A stretch of 64,000 bases of DNA from contig JAIOPP010000004.1 in assembly GCA_021413845.1 (NCBI GenBank), positions 1 to 64,000 on the forward strand. The letters run 5' to 3'. The position numbers were made by a program, and so were the translations under genes. Each line of letters opens with the position of its first letter. The first letter of the stretch is position 1. This DNA comes from Planctomycetia bacterium (lineage in GTDB: Bacteria; Planctomycetota; Planctomycetia; Pirellulales; PNKZ01). This document shows, piece after piece, positions 38,001 through 53,000 of the stretch. The notes under the pieces were generated by a model. The model made no database searches. It worked only from the letters and a program-made list of their open reading frames with translations, and was not told the DNA's origin.

Positions 38001-41000
38001 GAGTGCTGAAAAAGAGCCGCGGCTGCTGTCCGGCCAAGGCAAGAGTACCGGGAGTAAAGTTCACCGTGGCACCCGCATTACGAGTCAAGCTCGCAAAGGT
38101 GAGATCGGTCATGTAGTAACTACCGAGCCCTCCGCCGGCGTTGACGGTAATCGTGCTCGCACTCTCTGCCAACGTCACTGCACCCAATATTTCCGTGCTG
38201 TAAGTGCTCGGGCGACCGTTCAAGGTAATCGTACCGCCGGCAAGGGAAATCGGCGCCACATCGTTCACACGATTCGAATTGTTGATGAAGAGGTTGACAC
38301 TGCTGCCATTGTTCTGAATCAATAGCGCGCCGTAGTTGATCGTGAGGGCCGAGGTATTGGAGATCGTACCGTTGTCTTGCAGAGTGATCTGGCCGCCATA
38401 GATGGCAGTCGGCCCGGTGTAAGTGTTGTTATTCATGAATATTAAGGTATTAACATTCACACGCGAGAAAGCGACGTTGCCTGTAATATTCCCCGCCCAG
38501 TAGTAGTTCGCACCATTGGTAATGATACCGCCGCCGGGAACGGACGACGTGATCGTGCCGCCGCCGGTGACCGCGCCGTTATTGCTGCTATAGAAATTAC
38601 CGGCGTATTGATAACTCCCGTTCAGGTCGAGCGTGGCACCCGCATTCACCGTCAACACTTGGTTGGGCAACAGGGTGTTATTGCCGAAGGCGAACTTCGT
38701 CGTCCCGCCGTTGAGCGTCGTCGCACCGGTATAAAGCTGCTGCGCGGTCAAGACCAGCGTACCGCCGAGATTCTTCTCCAACCCTCCGGTACCGGTAATC
38801 GAACCGGTTACGTTGAGCGTCGTAAATCCGCCGACGTGGAATAACCCTTCGTTAGCTCCGAAGGCGATCCGAGGGACGCTCAACGTATTGGTAACGGGAG
38901 TACCGCTGGTGCCGCCGGCGACCAGGAATGCCCCGCTGGAGACCGTCAGAATATTAGCGATGTTGTCGCCGGAAGAATTGATATTCAATCCTGAGCCGGT
39001 GATATTCACCGCGTTGACGGTTCTCGGAGCGTCGAGAGTCGCCGCGTAACCGGCCGTCACTTTGATATTGTCGGTCCCGGCAACGGCCACGCCGTTGATG
39101 GTCGTCGCGCTCGTCGGATTGTAACCCGTAAACGCCGTGATACCGGAGCCGCCGTAGGTGGCGAAGTCGACCGAGAGATCGGTCGTGCCGGTGGCGTTCG
39201 TGAGCGTCACGACGGCGCGAGGAATGATCGAGTTGACTAATGTCGGTGTCGTGACGCCGAAAGTGACTAAGTTTTGAGTCGCCCCAGCTACGCCCATGGC
39301 GATATTCGATTTGAAGTTGACGGCCGAGCCGGGATTGATCGCCAGCGACCCGTAAACCAACTGCGTGATACCGCCGTGATTCTCGAGGTAGATCGTCGAT
39401 TGGCCGTTATAGGTATTCGCGATCGGCAAGCCGATCGTGAGGATGGCCGCCGCAACCGCCGTCCCTTCGGTCGTACCGGCCGCAGCGCCGATCAGATTGA
39501 GAGTAGCGCCGTGGAGGTTAAGAGGCTTATTACTACCGAGCCGATTAGGAACGTTCGAACTCAAATTAAAGTTATCCAACGTCAGCGTGGCACCGCTGTA
39601 AACCGTAATACCGGCCGTGTTTTGCAGTTGGCCGCTGCCGCTGAGTGTGTTGACGCCGCCGAAGAAGCCCGTAATGCCTGTGTAGGTACTAACGCCCGTT
39701 AAAGTTAGAGCCCCCGGACCGAAGTTATAAAACTGAGATCCGGTTATACCAGCAGGGCCGTTGATGATGGGACTACTAATCAAAGTAGCGCCCGAACCGG
39801 CGAAGCCGACCCATTGATTGTTAATGGTGGCGAGCTGGACCGGTTGGCCGCTGAAGGTCAACGTCTGACCTGGAGCCAGATTGTTCGTGAGAACTCGATT
39901 GCTAGCATTGCCTTGCAGGCTATAGGAGATGCCGGTGGCTGTGTTACCGGTGAACTCGATGGACTGACTACCGGTGATGATGCCGTAGCTATTATCGAGA
40001 CGCAGACCTTGGGTAATCGCATTACCACCGACCATGTTGACCGTGGACTCGATGCTACCGCCGCTGAATGCAATGAGGCTGTTGGCACCCAACGGGCTGA
40101 GGCTTCCCGAACGGCTGAGAATGACGCGCCCCTGGCTGATCGTCGTCGAAGTATGGACTGTCGAAGCCGCCGGAGTTCCACCGAAGGTAACCGTACCGGA
40201 AGTATTGATAGTCAACGCGATTTGCCCTCCGATACCTGTGAAGGCACCGTTCAAGGTCGTATTTCCGGTTCCGACGACCGAAAACGGGCGTGCAACGGCA
40301 TCGAAACTGTAGAAGTTGTTGTTGATCGTCAACCCCGTGCCCGCAGTAATCATGTTGGCGAGCGTCCATGGATTCGACTGCAATCCATAGAGGAGTCCGT
40401 TAAGCGTAATCGGGCCTGCTCCCGAAAACGTACCGGTTGAATTGGGGTTGATCCCTACCGGCTGCGACAAGGTCAGGCCGGCAGAATTCGTGGAGTAGAT
40501 ACCGGAGTTAGAGATAATCAGACCGCCGATGACCACGGGGCCGGCCAAAATCGTAGCGTTGCCGTTGGCAATGGAGAAAGTCGTCGGACTCAGAATAGTA
40601 CCGATAGACCAGCCGTAACCGGCACCCGACGCGGCGAAGAGCATACCGGACACCAAGCCGGTGGTTGTGCCCGAAGTCAGGGTAATGATATTCGCGGCCG
40701 ACGCGGCAGCGACGAGCCCCGTCGGGCCGACCGCACCTAAGGCGGTTGGACCACCGATGCCCAGGAAGCCGGCATCGACGCGCACACCACCGGTGAAGGT
40801 GTTGTTGCCCGTCAACTCCCAATTGCCCCAATCCGACTTATAGACACGCAGCGCTCCTCCGTTGTCGGCCAGTACGGAAGTGATCCGGTTGGAATCCGTA
40901 TTGAGCCCGTAAAGGTTTATTTGTTTGGAACCGGCTGTGAGATTGGACATGTTCGTAAAGACGAGTGCGCCGCTTCCGTTGGATTCGATCGTGGCACCCG

Positions 41001-44000
41001 TGGGATTGACCAACCGCGTGACGACTTCACCGGTACCGACGTAAGTCAGATATCCGCCGCTCAGAGTTAGAGTGCCGGAGGGATCTCCGAAAGCGCTGGT
41101 AGCCCCGCCACTACCGATCGATGTCACGATGGTGTCACCGGCACTGATGTTCGTATTCCCGGAGTAGGTATTAGCACCTGTCAGGTAAAGTACGCCGCCG
41201 CCTGTCCTGGTGAGGCCGCTACCAAGTCCGCCGCTGATGACGCCGGACACGGTTGCATAGTCGGTGAAGGTCGTTCCGTTATCGTCGACTTGAATCGTGC
41301 GAACGCCACCGCCGAGATTGATGTTGTTGGTGAATTCGACGTCGGACAAAGCGGTAGCGGAACTAAGGATGAGAGTTCCGGTACCGTTGCCGATTCCGCC
41401 TTGACCCCAGAATTGCGTTCCGCCTGGGAGCGTCACGGTGAGCTTGGAGCTGCTGGCGGAGAAACCACCACCGGCGTTGAAACCCCACTGAACTTGACCA
41501 GCCCCCGAGCCGATAGGGCGACTGAACGTGCCGTAAGTTTCTATGACGCCGCCGGCAAGCACGAGGTTGCTGTTGGCGGAAAGAGTCGAAGTGGTGCCGT
41601 TCGTTACACGGAGCGAGCCGCCGATCACGGTGGTGACACCGGAGTAGTTATTATTCGGATTACCGAGAATCCACAGGCCCGCGCCGGACTTCGTCACGTT
41701 GAGCGGGGAACCGTCGATGGTGTTGTTGACCAATCTGATGTCGATCTCGTTGTCGCCGGTCGAGTTGCCGGTAAGGATCAGCGTCTTCGAGCCGGTGTTC
41801 GCGAAGCCGATATTGCCCGTATTGCTCAAGACGAGCGCGGCATTATTTTGGGCAAGAGTGCCCAGTACGTTGTTGCCGAAGTTTCCGGAGGAATCGATAG
41901 CCCCGCTGCCACCCAAGCTGAAGAGCCGGTCGATCGAGATCGTCGGGGTCTGCGTGGCTTGGTAGACCAACGTGTTGGCACCCGTATATTGCAAGGTTCC
42001 CGTCGTGCTGCCCGTGCCGAGCACGATGCTCCCTGCGTTGTTCGCCACATTCCCCATGCCGATCGAGCTCGGAACGCCGATGTTCGCGAGCGAAGTCACG
42101 GCAAGTACGCCTTGGAGGACGGTGGTCACGCCGGTGTAGGTGTTGACCCCGGTCAGGTATTGGGTTCCGGTGCCGTTCTTCAGAACGTTCAGCACGCCGC
42201 TGCCGTTTTGCAGGGCTCCGGAGAAGACACCGTTGCCCGTGGTGACGTTGAAGTAACCGATGGCGAGCGTCGACGACACGCCGGCACCGTTCGTGATGAT
42301 TCCGGCACCGTTCAGTGCGCCGATCGTGGTTCGACCGCTCGGGCCCGCGCCGTTGAGATCGAGCGTAGCGCCTTGGCGAATCGTGGTGATGTTCGCTGCC
42401 GTGGTGATCGAGCCGAGCGAAGCGGCAGGGCCGGAGAGACGCAAGACCCCTTCGTTGATCGTCGTGTTACCGGTGTAGGTATTAGCACCGCTGACGATGA
42501 GCATGCCGGTTCCGGCCTTCGTCAACGAACCACCGAAGCTTCCGATCGGAGCGCTGATCGTCAGGGCGTTATTAGCATTCGTACTGCCGTTGACGATGAT
42601 CACCGTCTCACCCGGGTTGGTTGCGATGCTCGTTCCGGCACCCACACCGACGTTGCTGTTCAACGTAAACTGCGTCAGGCTTTGAATCGAAGCGACGGTC
42701 GCTCCTGCCGGAATGTTGGGGTTACCGTAGATCGGCATCCCGACGTAGAAGCTCAACGTCGAGCCCGAGGTTAGATTAACCAAGGCAGTATTCGCCACGG
42801 TCGTAGCAAGCACGAGCGGTGCGGCACCGATCGTGTTTTGCGGGCCGCTGGCCGAGATCAAGGCACCTGTATTGGTGTTGTCGAACAACAAGCCGCCGGC
42901 ACCGAGGGTGATCGGGCCGTTGAGGCGAAGTTCCTGATTAGCGACGGTCGGTGCGAACTTCAGCGTGTTGATCCCGGTCACGGCAGCGCCCGTGGTGAAA
43001 CTCGACGTAAGCAAGAAGTTCGCATTCGAGATCGCGGGTCCGACCAAGTTCGTATAGGCCGGAGCATTCGCACTCCCCAACGCCACGACTTGATTGCTCG
43101 TGTTGAGCGTCGCCCAGTCGGTGCCGTTGACGGTGGCATAAGCCCGTCCGCCGCCGACGACATCGCTCAAAAGGCCGTTGAAGGTCGCCAGCGAGCTACC
43201 GGTGCGGAAGCCGATCGTCCCCGTGCCTGGGACGAAATTCAGCGTGGCGCCCAAGGTACGATTGCCGAGGTAGCCGAAGGTCAAGTTCGTCGGCGTGGCT
43301 CCGTTCGTGATCTGTACCGTTCCCGCACCGGCCGAGGCCGTGAGGATACCGGCGAGTTCCGTGCTACCGCCGGCAAGCCCGACGTAGTTGAAAGTCCCTC
43401 CTGCGTAACCGTTACCGCGGATGGTATCGGCGGCAAAGACAAGATTGGAGCTATCGTTCAGCGCATCCAAGCCGGTTAGAGTAGGCTTCATCATGACGGT
43501 CCCACCGGCGATGGTCAGAGGACCGGCGAAATTACCGATGGCGACAGGGGTCTGCGTGCCGACGGCGGCGTTATTCGCCAACACAGCCACGTTCGTCGTA
43601 TTCGCAATCGTAATCGTGCCCGCCGACGTGATCTGGCTGATATACCAACCGGCATTCGCCGCGAGACCGGCACCGCTAATACTCTGACCAGGCACGAGGT
43701 TCGCGGTGCTGGCGACGGTGAGGACGTTGCCCGTGTTAGCCGTCACGCTGAGCGCTGCCGTCGCACCGGTGACGGTGCCGATATTGAGGGTACCGAGAGT
43801 AATGGCTGCGGCTTGGCTAATCGAAAACTGATTAGGTGCCAGGATCTGGGATATGACCGTGCCCGGCAAAATGCCCGTGCCGGAAACGGTTTGTCCCACG
43901 ACGAGCCCGGCAGTTCCGGTAGCGCTGGTCGTCGTTACGATTTGGCTCGAAGCACTTGCGTTGACCCCCAGCGCACTATTGGCCGTTCCGATGGTCGTAG

Positions 44001-47000
44001 CGGCCGTGCTTGGCCCCGTGATCTGCCAAGTGCCGCCGTCGACCTTAGTAACGCCGGTGAGATCCGACGCGTTCGTGATGAACCCTTGGATGTCGTTGAT
44101 GCCGGTATTGCTGCCGCCGATAACGAATGTTTTCGCACCGGTACCGTTCGCTGCGATATTCTGCGGCAATACCAACGCACCGGAACCGTTATTGGTGAGA
44201 ATGGCATTTCCGACATTCAAGAGCAGCACCTTATTGGTCCAGGTCTCGCCGGTACCGGTGTAGTTCAACGTACCGCCGTTAAAGACGACGCGCCCGGCAC
44301 TGTTGGCATTCAGGGCTGCGACGCTGGAGATGTTCAAGGTGCCTGCCGTCATGACGGTCGAGCCTGTGTAGGTCGAGCCTGTGTAGCCCGGAGTAGTTCC
44401 GGTCATCGTGAGCGTGCCTGTGCCGGCTTTCGCAAAGGCGTGATCGGCTCCCGACGCAAGGACACCGCCCGTGATGACCGTATCACCGGTCGCAGCGAGG
44501 GTATATGTCGTCGCCGTAGTGAAGATTTTGTTCCAGATATTCCCGTTGAACGTCGACGTTCCGTTCGTGCTGATATTGAAACCATCGTTACTGCCGTCGG
44601 GGGAAGAGCCGGTGTATGTAGCAAAGCTAAAGCCGATACCGTTACGTCCGGAAAGCGTCGGAGCACGGGAGATGGTCTGTATGTAGGAACCAAACGTAAC
44701 GACTTGACCTTGACCTAGGGGGACCGAACTTCCGAGGGCGCGATCTACGAACAACGTGGTATTTCCATGCGCCGAATTGTAGTTTCGGTTGATGAATCCC
44801 GTAGGGTTATCGGTGCGGATTTCCCAAATACCGCCGTTTCCTCCGATGGTAGCTGCTTCGGCACCCAATTGTGCATTGTCGGAGATTCGAATCGTACCGG
44901 AATCGACCCGCCAAACGCCGACGAAGGTGTTATTCATACCGGTGATGAGCAGCGTGTTGTTAAAGCCGATACTGCGATTGCTTTTATAAACTCCGGCAGT
45001 CCCGATAGTACCCCCGATTACTTGACCGGCCAGAACGACATTGCCGGGCCCACCCGTAATATAGAAGGAATTACCGGCGTTGACGTTGAGAACGCTGCTT
45101 GCGGCAAAAGTCATCGTGCCTGCGGCGGAACCGAGGCGGACTTCGGCTGAGTTGGAGTTAGCCGTGATGACTCCCGTGTAGCTATTGTTGCCGATATTCG
45201 TAAGCACGTGACCACCGTTGGTCAGGTTGCCGGTGCCCGACAAACCGAGATTCTTATCGAACGTCATGCCGACGGCACCGAGTCCACCCTGCACGATCAA
45301 ATTACCACCGGCAAGCGAAAGAGCGTTGGTGCCGAAGACGGAGACGAGCGAAGTGTTACCCAACTGCCCGATGTCGGTGATAGCCAAAGTTCCGCTGACG
45401 ATGTTGGTCTGACCGGAATAGTTGTTGTTGGCGTTGGTGATGTTGAAGAATCCGCCACCCGCGAAGTTAAGACTACCGGTACCGGAAATCTGGCCGCCGA
45501 AGGTTGTTGTGACGCCGGTGTTGGAATTGTTGTAGATGTTGCTCGGGCCGCCGATGTTCAACGAGGCCCCATTTCCGAGGACGACGTTTCCTCCGGACGT
45601 GCCGCCACCGGTCAACGTCTTAACCGTCTGGCTGAAGCCGTTGAGATTAAGTGTCGCACCTGCAACGTTGGCGAGAATGATGTCCGAAGCACCGCTTAAA
45701 GCGTTCACGGATCCCATTTGCAGCGTCCCCGCGTTGATGCGTGTCGCTCCGGTATATGTGTTCGCGGCAAACGGGAAAGTCGTAGCGATACTCGAACCGG
45801 CCGTGACTCCCAAACTGGAAGAGAGCGTAATCTGCGTAGGGCTATCTACGCTGAGGATTTGCGTACCGGCCGGGATATTGGCATTACCCGTGATGGTTTG
45901 ACCGGCGTAAAGACCGGCGGTGCTCGCTAGCGTGACGATCGCACTTCCTAGCGTGGTCGTTGCCGACAGTGAAGCCGAAGGCGAAAGAACGACGGTACCC
46001 GTGCCGTCCTTGACGACGTTACCGGTTCCCGTGGCGAGAAGGCTGCTGATCGTAAAGATGCCGGTTCCGTTCTGGTGGATATAAAGATCCGCATTCGGTG
46101 CGCCGATTCTGCCGCCCGTCAGCGTCGCGTTTTGATCCCCTACGAATTGCAAGGCACCGCTGGTGATGGTGAGCACGTTGGTAGCGAGGCCCAAGTCGGT
46201 AATTTGTCCGGCATTGCCCGTAGCGTCGATGGTAAGCGAATTGACGCTACGATTAGTGACTGCGGTCCAGAGAGTGCCGGAAGTTCCCAGAGTCGTGTAA
46301 TCGGTATTCGCACTGTTCGAGTTGGTAGCCAACGTAGTCGCGGTCGTGCTATCGAAGCGCACGATGTCGCCCCCAACCCAACGAGCCAAGCCGGTGACGT
46401 TGCCCTCTTTGACGAGAGCGTAGCCGAGAATGTTGTTGGTGCCCGTGGCACTGCTCGGCGCGGAAGCAGACTTAACTCTCGACCCTGCAGTAACCGAACT
46501 GTAGTCGATCAACAACGTCGAGCCGGCGTTGCGGGTCCAGGTGTTGCCGATCGTTAAATTCGTAGCACTACCTCCATCGTGGATGGAGATCGTTCCGATC
46601 GAGCCGGCCGTGATCGCGAGGCTAGCCAAGGTTTGGCTGCCGCCGGCGTTTAACGAATTCGTCACGTCGAAGATACCGCCGCTGAGCGTCAAGGCCGAGG
46701 CCGGATTCAGCAAGCCGCCAGCCAGATCCAACACCAGCGTGCCGCCGTTGACGATCGTGCTCGTGCTATTGGCAACCGAACTTTTCACGGTCAACGTCCC
46801 CGCGTTCACCGTCGTAGCTCCGGTGTAGGTGCTCGCGCCGGTCATCAACGTCCAAGCACCCGCGCCGGTCTTGACGATGCCGCCGGTGGTGTTGTTTACC
46901 GGGCTCGCCAAAAAGCCTGTGCCCGCTCCACCGAGAGTAAGAGCGAAGGTATCGCCGGTGATGGCTCCGGCGTTGGTGATGTTGAACGTGCTGCCGTTGT

Positions 47001-50000
47001 CGACCGAGATCGTGGCCGCGGAGCCGAGAATGATCTGAGCGGCATAGGTATTGGCAGTTCCTCCAATGCCGACTAAGGCACCGGTCTGTCCGGCGGCGGC
47101 GCCCGTTCCATTAAGCGTAAGCACTTCGGAGGCGATGTTTCGGCCGCCGGAGAGAACCAAAGATCCGCCGCTATTTACGACCGTGCCCGTGGCAAGGGAT
47201 CCGGAGGTTCCCAAGGCGCTATCGATAAGCACGCGCACCGTACCGCCGTTGATCGTCGTGATACCGTTGTAGTTATTGAGGACGGTCAGATCGAGAGTCC
47301 CCGGGTCGATCTTCGTCAGCGCGCCCGCACCATTGATTCCATTCGTCGTGATCGTCGTATTACCTGAGCCGCCGAGCGTCAGGACGAACGAGCCGATATT
47401 GACGTTCTTCAAAGTGAACGTGCCGAATTCCGAAGTGATCTTCGAGTCCGAGCCGAGCGTGATGGCTCCGTCGTAGCTGTTGCTGCCGAGACTGCGCAAC
47501 GCACCGATGTTGCTGGCGCCGGTATTGTTGATGACCAACGCTTCCGTGATCGTTAGTGGATTAGGAACCAGAGTGCCGCTGACATTCAGCATCGTAGCGC
47601 CGTCGATTTCCAACGAACCACCGATACCGACGACCGTGCCGAATGCGGTCGTGCCGAGGGCGCTGTTGTTTTGGATGCGAATGGCACCGGCGGTAACCAC
47701 CGTCGTGCCGGTGTAGGTATTCGCGGCGGAGAGGATGGCCGTTCCGGTACCATCTTTGACGATGGAATTGTTGGAACCGTTGATCACTCCGGCTCCCACG
47801 ATTCCTTGAAGCTGCATCGGCCCCGCACCACCCAGCAGCAAGTCGGTTCCGGTCGTGCTGTTGATACCTCCGGTGATCGTGAAAAACCCGGCGGTGGAGT
47901 TGATACGCGCACCCGTTAAGCCGCCCGCGAGCGTGATATTGCCGCCGTAAGAATTCGGGCCTGCGGTGTTCAGCAAAGCGCCTCCGTTGCCCGCACCGAG
48001 TCCGGTAATGATAAGCGCTTCGGCGCCGATCATGACCGCTCCCTGAATATTGCTATTGTTATTGAGTTCGAGGGTAGAACTAGCGTAAACCGTGGTTCCG
48101 TTGAGCGTCGAACCGAGCGAATTGGAGTTATGTAGTGAAGTAACATTCGTATTCGTATTAATTATCGTCGGCCCCTCATAAGTGTTACCACCGCTAAGAT
48201 TGAGCAGATTCGCGCCGGTCTTGATGAGGGCTCCGCTGCCGCTGCCGCTGATGATACTTGGAACACTAAACACTTGGTTCGCGGCATCAAGAGCTCCGCC
48301 CGCGGGGCCCAACGTAATCCCACGATTCGGGTTGAGAATCACGGCATTCGTAGCAATGCTCAGGCCGCCGCCGTTGAGCAAGATGTTGTCGCTCACGACC
48401 GTACCCGGAGCGGCACCGAGGCTCGCATCGTTGCCGTTGGCACCGTAAATCTGAATGTAGCCGCTTAAGAGCTGAATGGCCTTCGAGCCGGTCAGAGATA
48501 GTGAGCCCGCGTTCAAGCCCGTGATAGCCAAAACACTGCCGGCCGCTCCCGCCTTGATCAGCTGGTTATCCGTGCCGGCGGTGGTGATGATACCTGCAAA
48601 AGTCTGAGTAGTACCATCCAGGACGATGTTGCGGCTCACACCAGTGCCGGAACTGTAGAGAATCGGAGCAGCGAATGTAGTCGCAGCGCTTGCGGAGGTG
48701 CCTAAGGTGATCGTCTTGGCATTGTTGCCCAGAGCAACCGGAACGTTGATCACCAAGTTTGCTAAGGTGTTGGTGAACGACGTGTTATTTCCGCTGATGG
48801 AAATGTTACCGATGCCGATAGCCGTGCCGGAGTTGAAGTTCAAGCCGCCTTGTTGAAGGTCGATGCTGGTCTGTCCGGCCGTGCCGAAGTTGTTCGCTCC
48901 CGTCAACGTCAGCACGCCGATGCCCGTTTTCACGAGACTACCTGTTCCCGTGATGGCGCCGACGAAGGCGGCGGGGCTGGTGCCGTCGGTTCCGATGGTG
49001 AGGGTGCTGGCTCCCAGGTTCAAGGACGAGCCGGTGACGCCGGTGAGCGATCCGAGCGTAATGTTGTTGCCGTTCAGGTCGAGCACGGCACCGGTAATGG
49101 AAAGGTTCATGGCCGAGTACAGGCCGAAGGCCTGCGCCGATCCGGCTTTGAGCGTAGTAGCGGTGCTGATGTTGGTCGAGCCGGTGTAGGTGTTGGTGCC
49201 CGAGAGGATCAGGGTACTGGCAGCACCCGCTGCCTGTGCCACGGTCAGGCCGGTGGGGCCGCCGCCGGAGTTGCTGATCTTGCCGCTGAGTTCCACCGTC
49301 ATCGCTGCGGGGATGGTGAAGGTTCGCGTGGCGACCGCGGCCGTGGTGTTGAGATCGAAACTGTTTCCCAAGACGACGCTGGTACTGTTGGTGAGGAGCG
49401 TCACGCCGCCGCCGGTCGCCGGGTTGGTGAACGCGAAGCCGATGCTCGCGTCCGGAGCTACCAAGGCAGTCCCGGCGGTACCCAAGGTCAAGGTCGGGGC
49501 CGACCCGGACAACGAGACCGTCGTGGCGGCGGCTCCCGTATTCAAGAAGAACGCACCGGTCGGAATCGTTAAGTTGCCGAAGATACTGGCGTTGCCGCCG
49601 CGGAGTTCCAACGTGCTGCCGCTGACGAGCGTTATCGCTCCCAAAATCGCATTGACGCCGTTCAGGTCGAGCTTGCCGGTGCCGTTGATTGCGATCGTGC
49701 TGCTCGGGAAGTTCGTGCCGTTGAGGAAGGCGTTCGACAACTGGTTCACGCCGGAGCCCGCTGCGAACTGGATGATACCACCGGTGTTGATCGTGACGGT
49801 GCCCGAAGGAATCGTCGACGTCGTCGTGCCGGTCTTGCCGAGGATCAGCGTCGTGGTCGAGCTGGCGTTGGCGTTACCCACGACGGTCGGGCCGGTGAAG
49901 TTGTTCGTCTGAGTTCCGGAGAAGGTTAACGAGCTGTTGCCCGTTAAGCCGGCGACGGTCAAGCCCAAGCTGGCCGGCGTATTGGAATTGAGAATGCCCG

Positions 50001-53000
50001 AGAAGTTCGAAGTGCTGCCGCCCGCCGGAGCGAACGTCAACGTCGTCACCGTGGCGCTGGTGTTGGTCACCAAGCCGCCGCCGCTCAGGCCGGCGAGCGT
50101 TTCGCCGATGCCGGCGAGATCCAAGATGCCGGTCGCGTTGACCGTCACGAGAACTCCGGTGGGAAGCGGATCGGTGCCGGTCGCGAATTGCACGACCTGG
50201 GTCCCGGTTCCATTGGTTGGTGCGCCGATGGTGAGGTTGCCGCCGATCGCATTGACCGCTCCGGTCTTGCCGAGGACCAACTTGCCTCCCAACACCGTCG
50301 TCATTCCGGTGAAGGTGTTGGCACCGCCGCCGGAGATCGTCATCGTGCCGAAGCCGGACTTCGTCAAGTTGCCGGTGGCGCCGCTGATCACGCCGGCGAA
50401 CGTCGTCGAGCTGTCGTCGGCACCGGTGATGAGAGTACCGCTGCCGAGCGTCACTGTCGGATTGGTGGTTCCGGCCGTGGCGGACAACGAGCCGATGGTC
50501 TCAGTCGTATTATTGAGATCGAAGATGACCCCGGCGACGTCCGCCAGGAGAACCGGCGAATCGTCGGAGATCGCGGCCCCGCCGGCAATCCGCAAGGTGC
50601 CGCCGTTGATCGTCGTCGCCCCGGTATAGGTGTTCGCGCCGGTGAGCAGCAAGACGTTTCCGGCGACCCCCGTCGCTTTGGTCAGGCCGATGCCGTAGCC
50701 TTGGATGCTCCCGTTAATCGTCAGGACGTCCCCGGCGTTGGCGAGCGTGATCGTCAGAGCCGAAGGCATGATGATCGACGAGGCCGTGATGGCGTTGAGG
50801 TTCGAAGCTGCTCCGACGGTCGTCGTGATGGCTCCGCCGGTGAGGACCAACCGGCCGCCGGTGCCGCTGCCGTCGAGGTTGATCGTCCCGCCGTTGAGCG
50901 TGATCGTGCCGGTGGTGTAGAGGGTGCTGCCGACGGCTCCGCCGCCGTTGGTCACCGAGCCCCCGAGCGCGGCGTTGGTGCCGATGTTGAGGGCCGCGAT
51001 CGTCTCGGATTTTCCGTTGAGGTTGAAGAGGCCGGACGAATTCACCGTCACCGCCGCGGTGTTGATGATCTGCTCGTTCTGATCCAAGCGGACCTTGTCG
51101 GCGCCGGCGCCGCCCGTGTTGTCGCCGATGACCAACGGTCCGGTGATGGCGACGCCGCCGTTGGCCGCGTTCATCACGCCGCCGGTCTTCGCCAAGACCA
51201 GCGTTCCGGCGTTGACCGTCGTGGTCCCCATGTTGGCCGCCGTCGGGAAGTTGTTCGCGAGGATGTCGCCGCTGAAGCGCACGACGCCGGTGTTCACGGT
51301 ATCGGCGGCGATGCCGATGTTGATGCCCGTCAGAGCCACGGTGCCCGTCAATTGCGCTTGCACGTCGAGATCGAACCCGCTCGACGTCGTCCCCGGCGCG
51401 ATGACGAACGTGCGAACGCCGCCGGTGCTCCCCGTGCCCGCAAGATCGAATTGACCGCCGATCACGGCGGTTGCGGCGCTGGCCAGGGTTTGAATGCGCA
51501 CATCGGCATTGGCCGCCACGGCGATGATCCGTGCGTTTCCGGTCAGGTTCGTCCCTTGCAAGGTCAGGACGTAATCGGCGGCGGCGGCGGCGCTCGGCGT
51601 GAGCGTCAGGAAGGTCGACAGCGGAGCGTTGATCGTACCCGCGCTGTAGTAGAGGCCGCGGAGCGTTTGGGCGAAGTTGTTGAAGTTCACCGTTCCGCCG
51701 TTGACGTACAAGTTGGCGTTGGAACCGATGCCGCCGGCGATGTCGAGGTTCAGGGTGCCGACGTTCGAGCCGCTGTTGGCCGCCACGACGAGATTGCCCA
51801 GAGCCGCGATATTGACTCCCGCCGCATTCGACCCGACGACGCCGATGATCGGCGTGGCGTTGGCGATCGCGAGGCTCAAGGTTCCTTCCGTCACCGTCGT
51901 GCTGCCGGTGTAGGTCGAAGCGGTCAAGATCCGCATCGTCCCCAAGCCCCGCTTGTCGATACTGGTGACGGCGCCGGTACTGGTGAGCACCGTGCCGGTG
52001 TTGATCAGGAAGTCGATCGGCGCCGGACCGTTCTCGACGGTGATCGTCCGGGTCAACGCCGTCCCCGAGCTGTTGAGGTTGATCGTCGAGCCGGCCGTGC
52101 CGGTGATGATCGACTGATAAGCGCCCAAGGTCGTGGTACCGGACGTCAGCGCGGTCGGAGCCAGAGCCGTAGTCGGCGCCTTGATGTAGATGCCGCCCGT
52201 GAGAGTGGTGTTGCTACTGAAGGCGAGCGAGGCCGCGGCGTTGTTGAGGCTGATCGTACCGCCGGTCATGGTCAAGGCGTTCGTCCCCGTGCCGGCCAAG
52301 GTGAGCGCGAACCCACCGGTGACGACGACGTTGTTCACGCCCGAGCCGTTGATGGCGTTGACGGTCACGCTCCTGACGGTTTCCGCGGCGCCGATGGTGA
52401 GATTTCCATAGGTATTGGTCGCGTTGACCACGGCCGTTCCGAGACCGTTGATCGTGACGTCGGTGGCATCGTTGATCACGTTCGCGGTCGTCGTGTTCAC
52501 CGTACCGCCGTTGATGATCAAGCCGCCGGCGCCGGTCCCGAGGGCATCGGTCCCCGCCGTGGCGCTCAACGTCAGCGTCCCGGCGTTCACGTAAGTGGCG
52601 CCGGCGTACGTGTTGCTGACGGTACCGTTCAAAGTCAGGCCCCCCGGGCCGCTCTTGACGAGCGAAACGCCGGCGCCGGTGATGCGCGAGCTGATCGTCA
52701 AAGCAGCGGCCGGAGCGATGCTATGCACGAACAGTTCGCTCACACCCGAAGTCAGATCGCCGCCGCTGATGACGTTGGCGGTCGCTTGCGAGATGAGGCC
52801 GCCGGTGCCGAGCGTCAACGTCTGCCCGGCGGTGATCCCGACCGTGCTGGTGCCGCCGTTGATGTTCAAGGAGTTGACCGAAATCGTGTTGACTCCGGCG
52901 ACGCCGGCCGTGAGCCGCACGTTCTTATCCGCAACAAAGGCGTTGGTGCTGATCGTTCCGCCCGGGTCGAACCCGGCAGTGGCGAGCGAGCCGATGCCGG

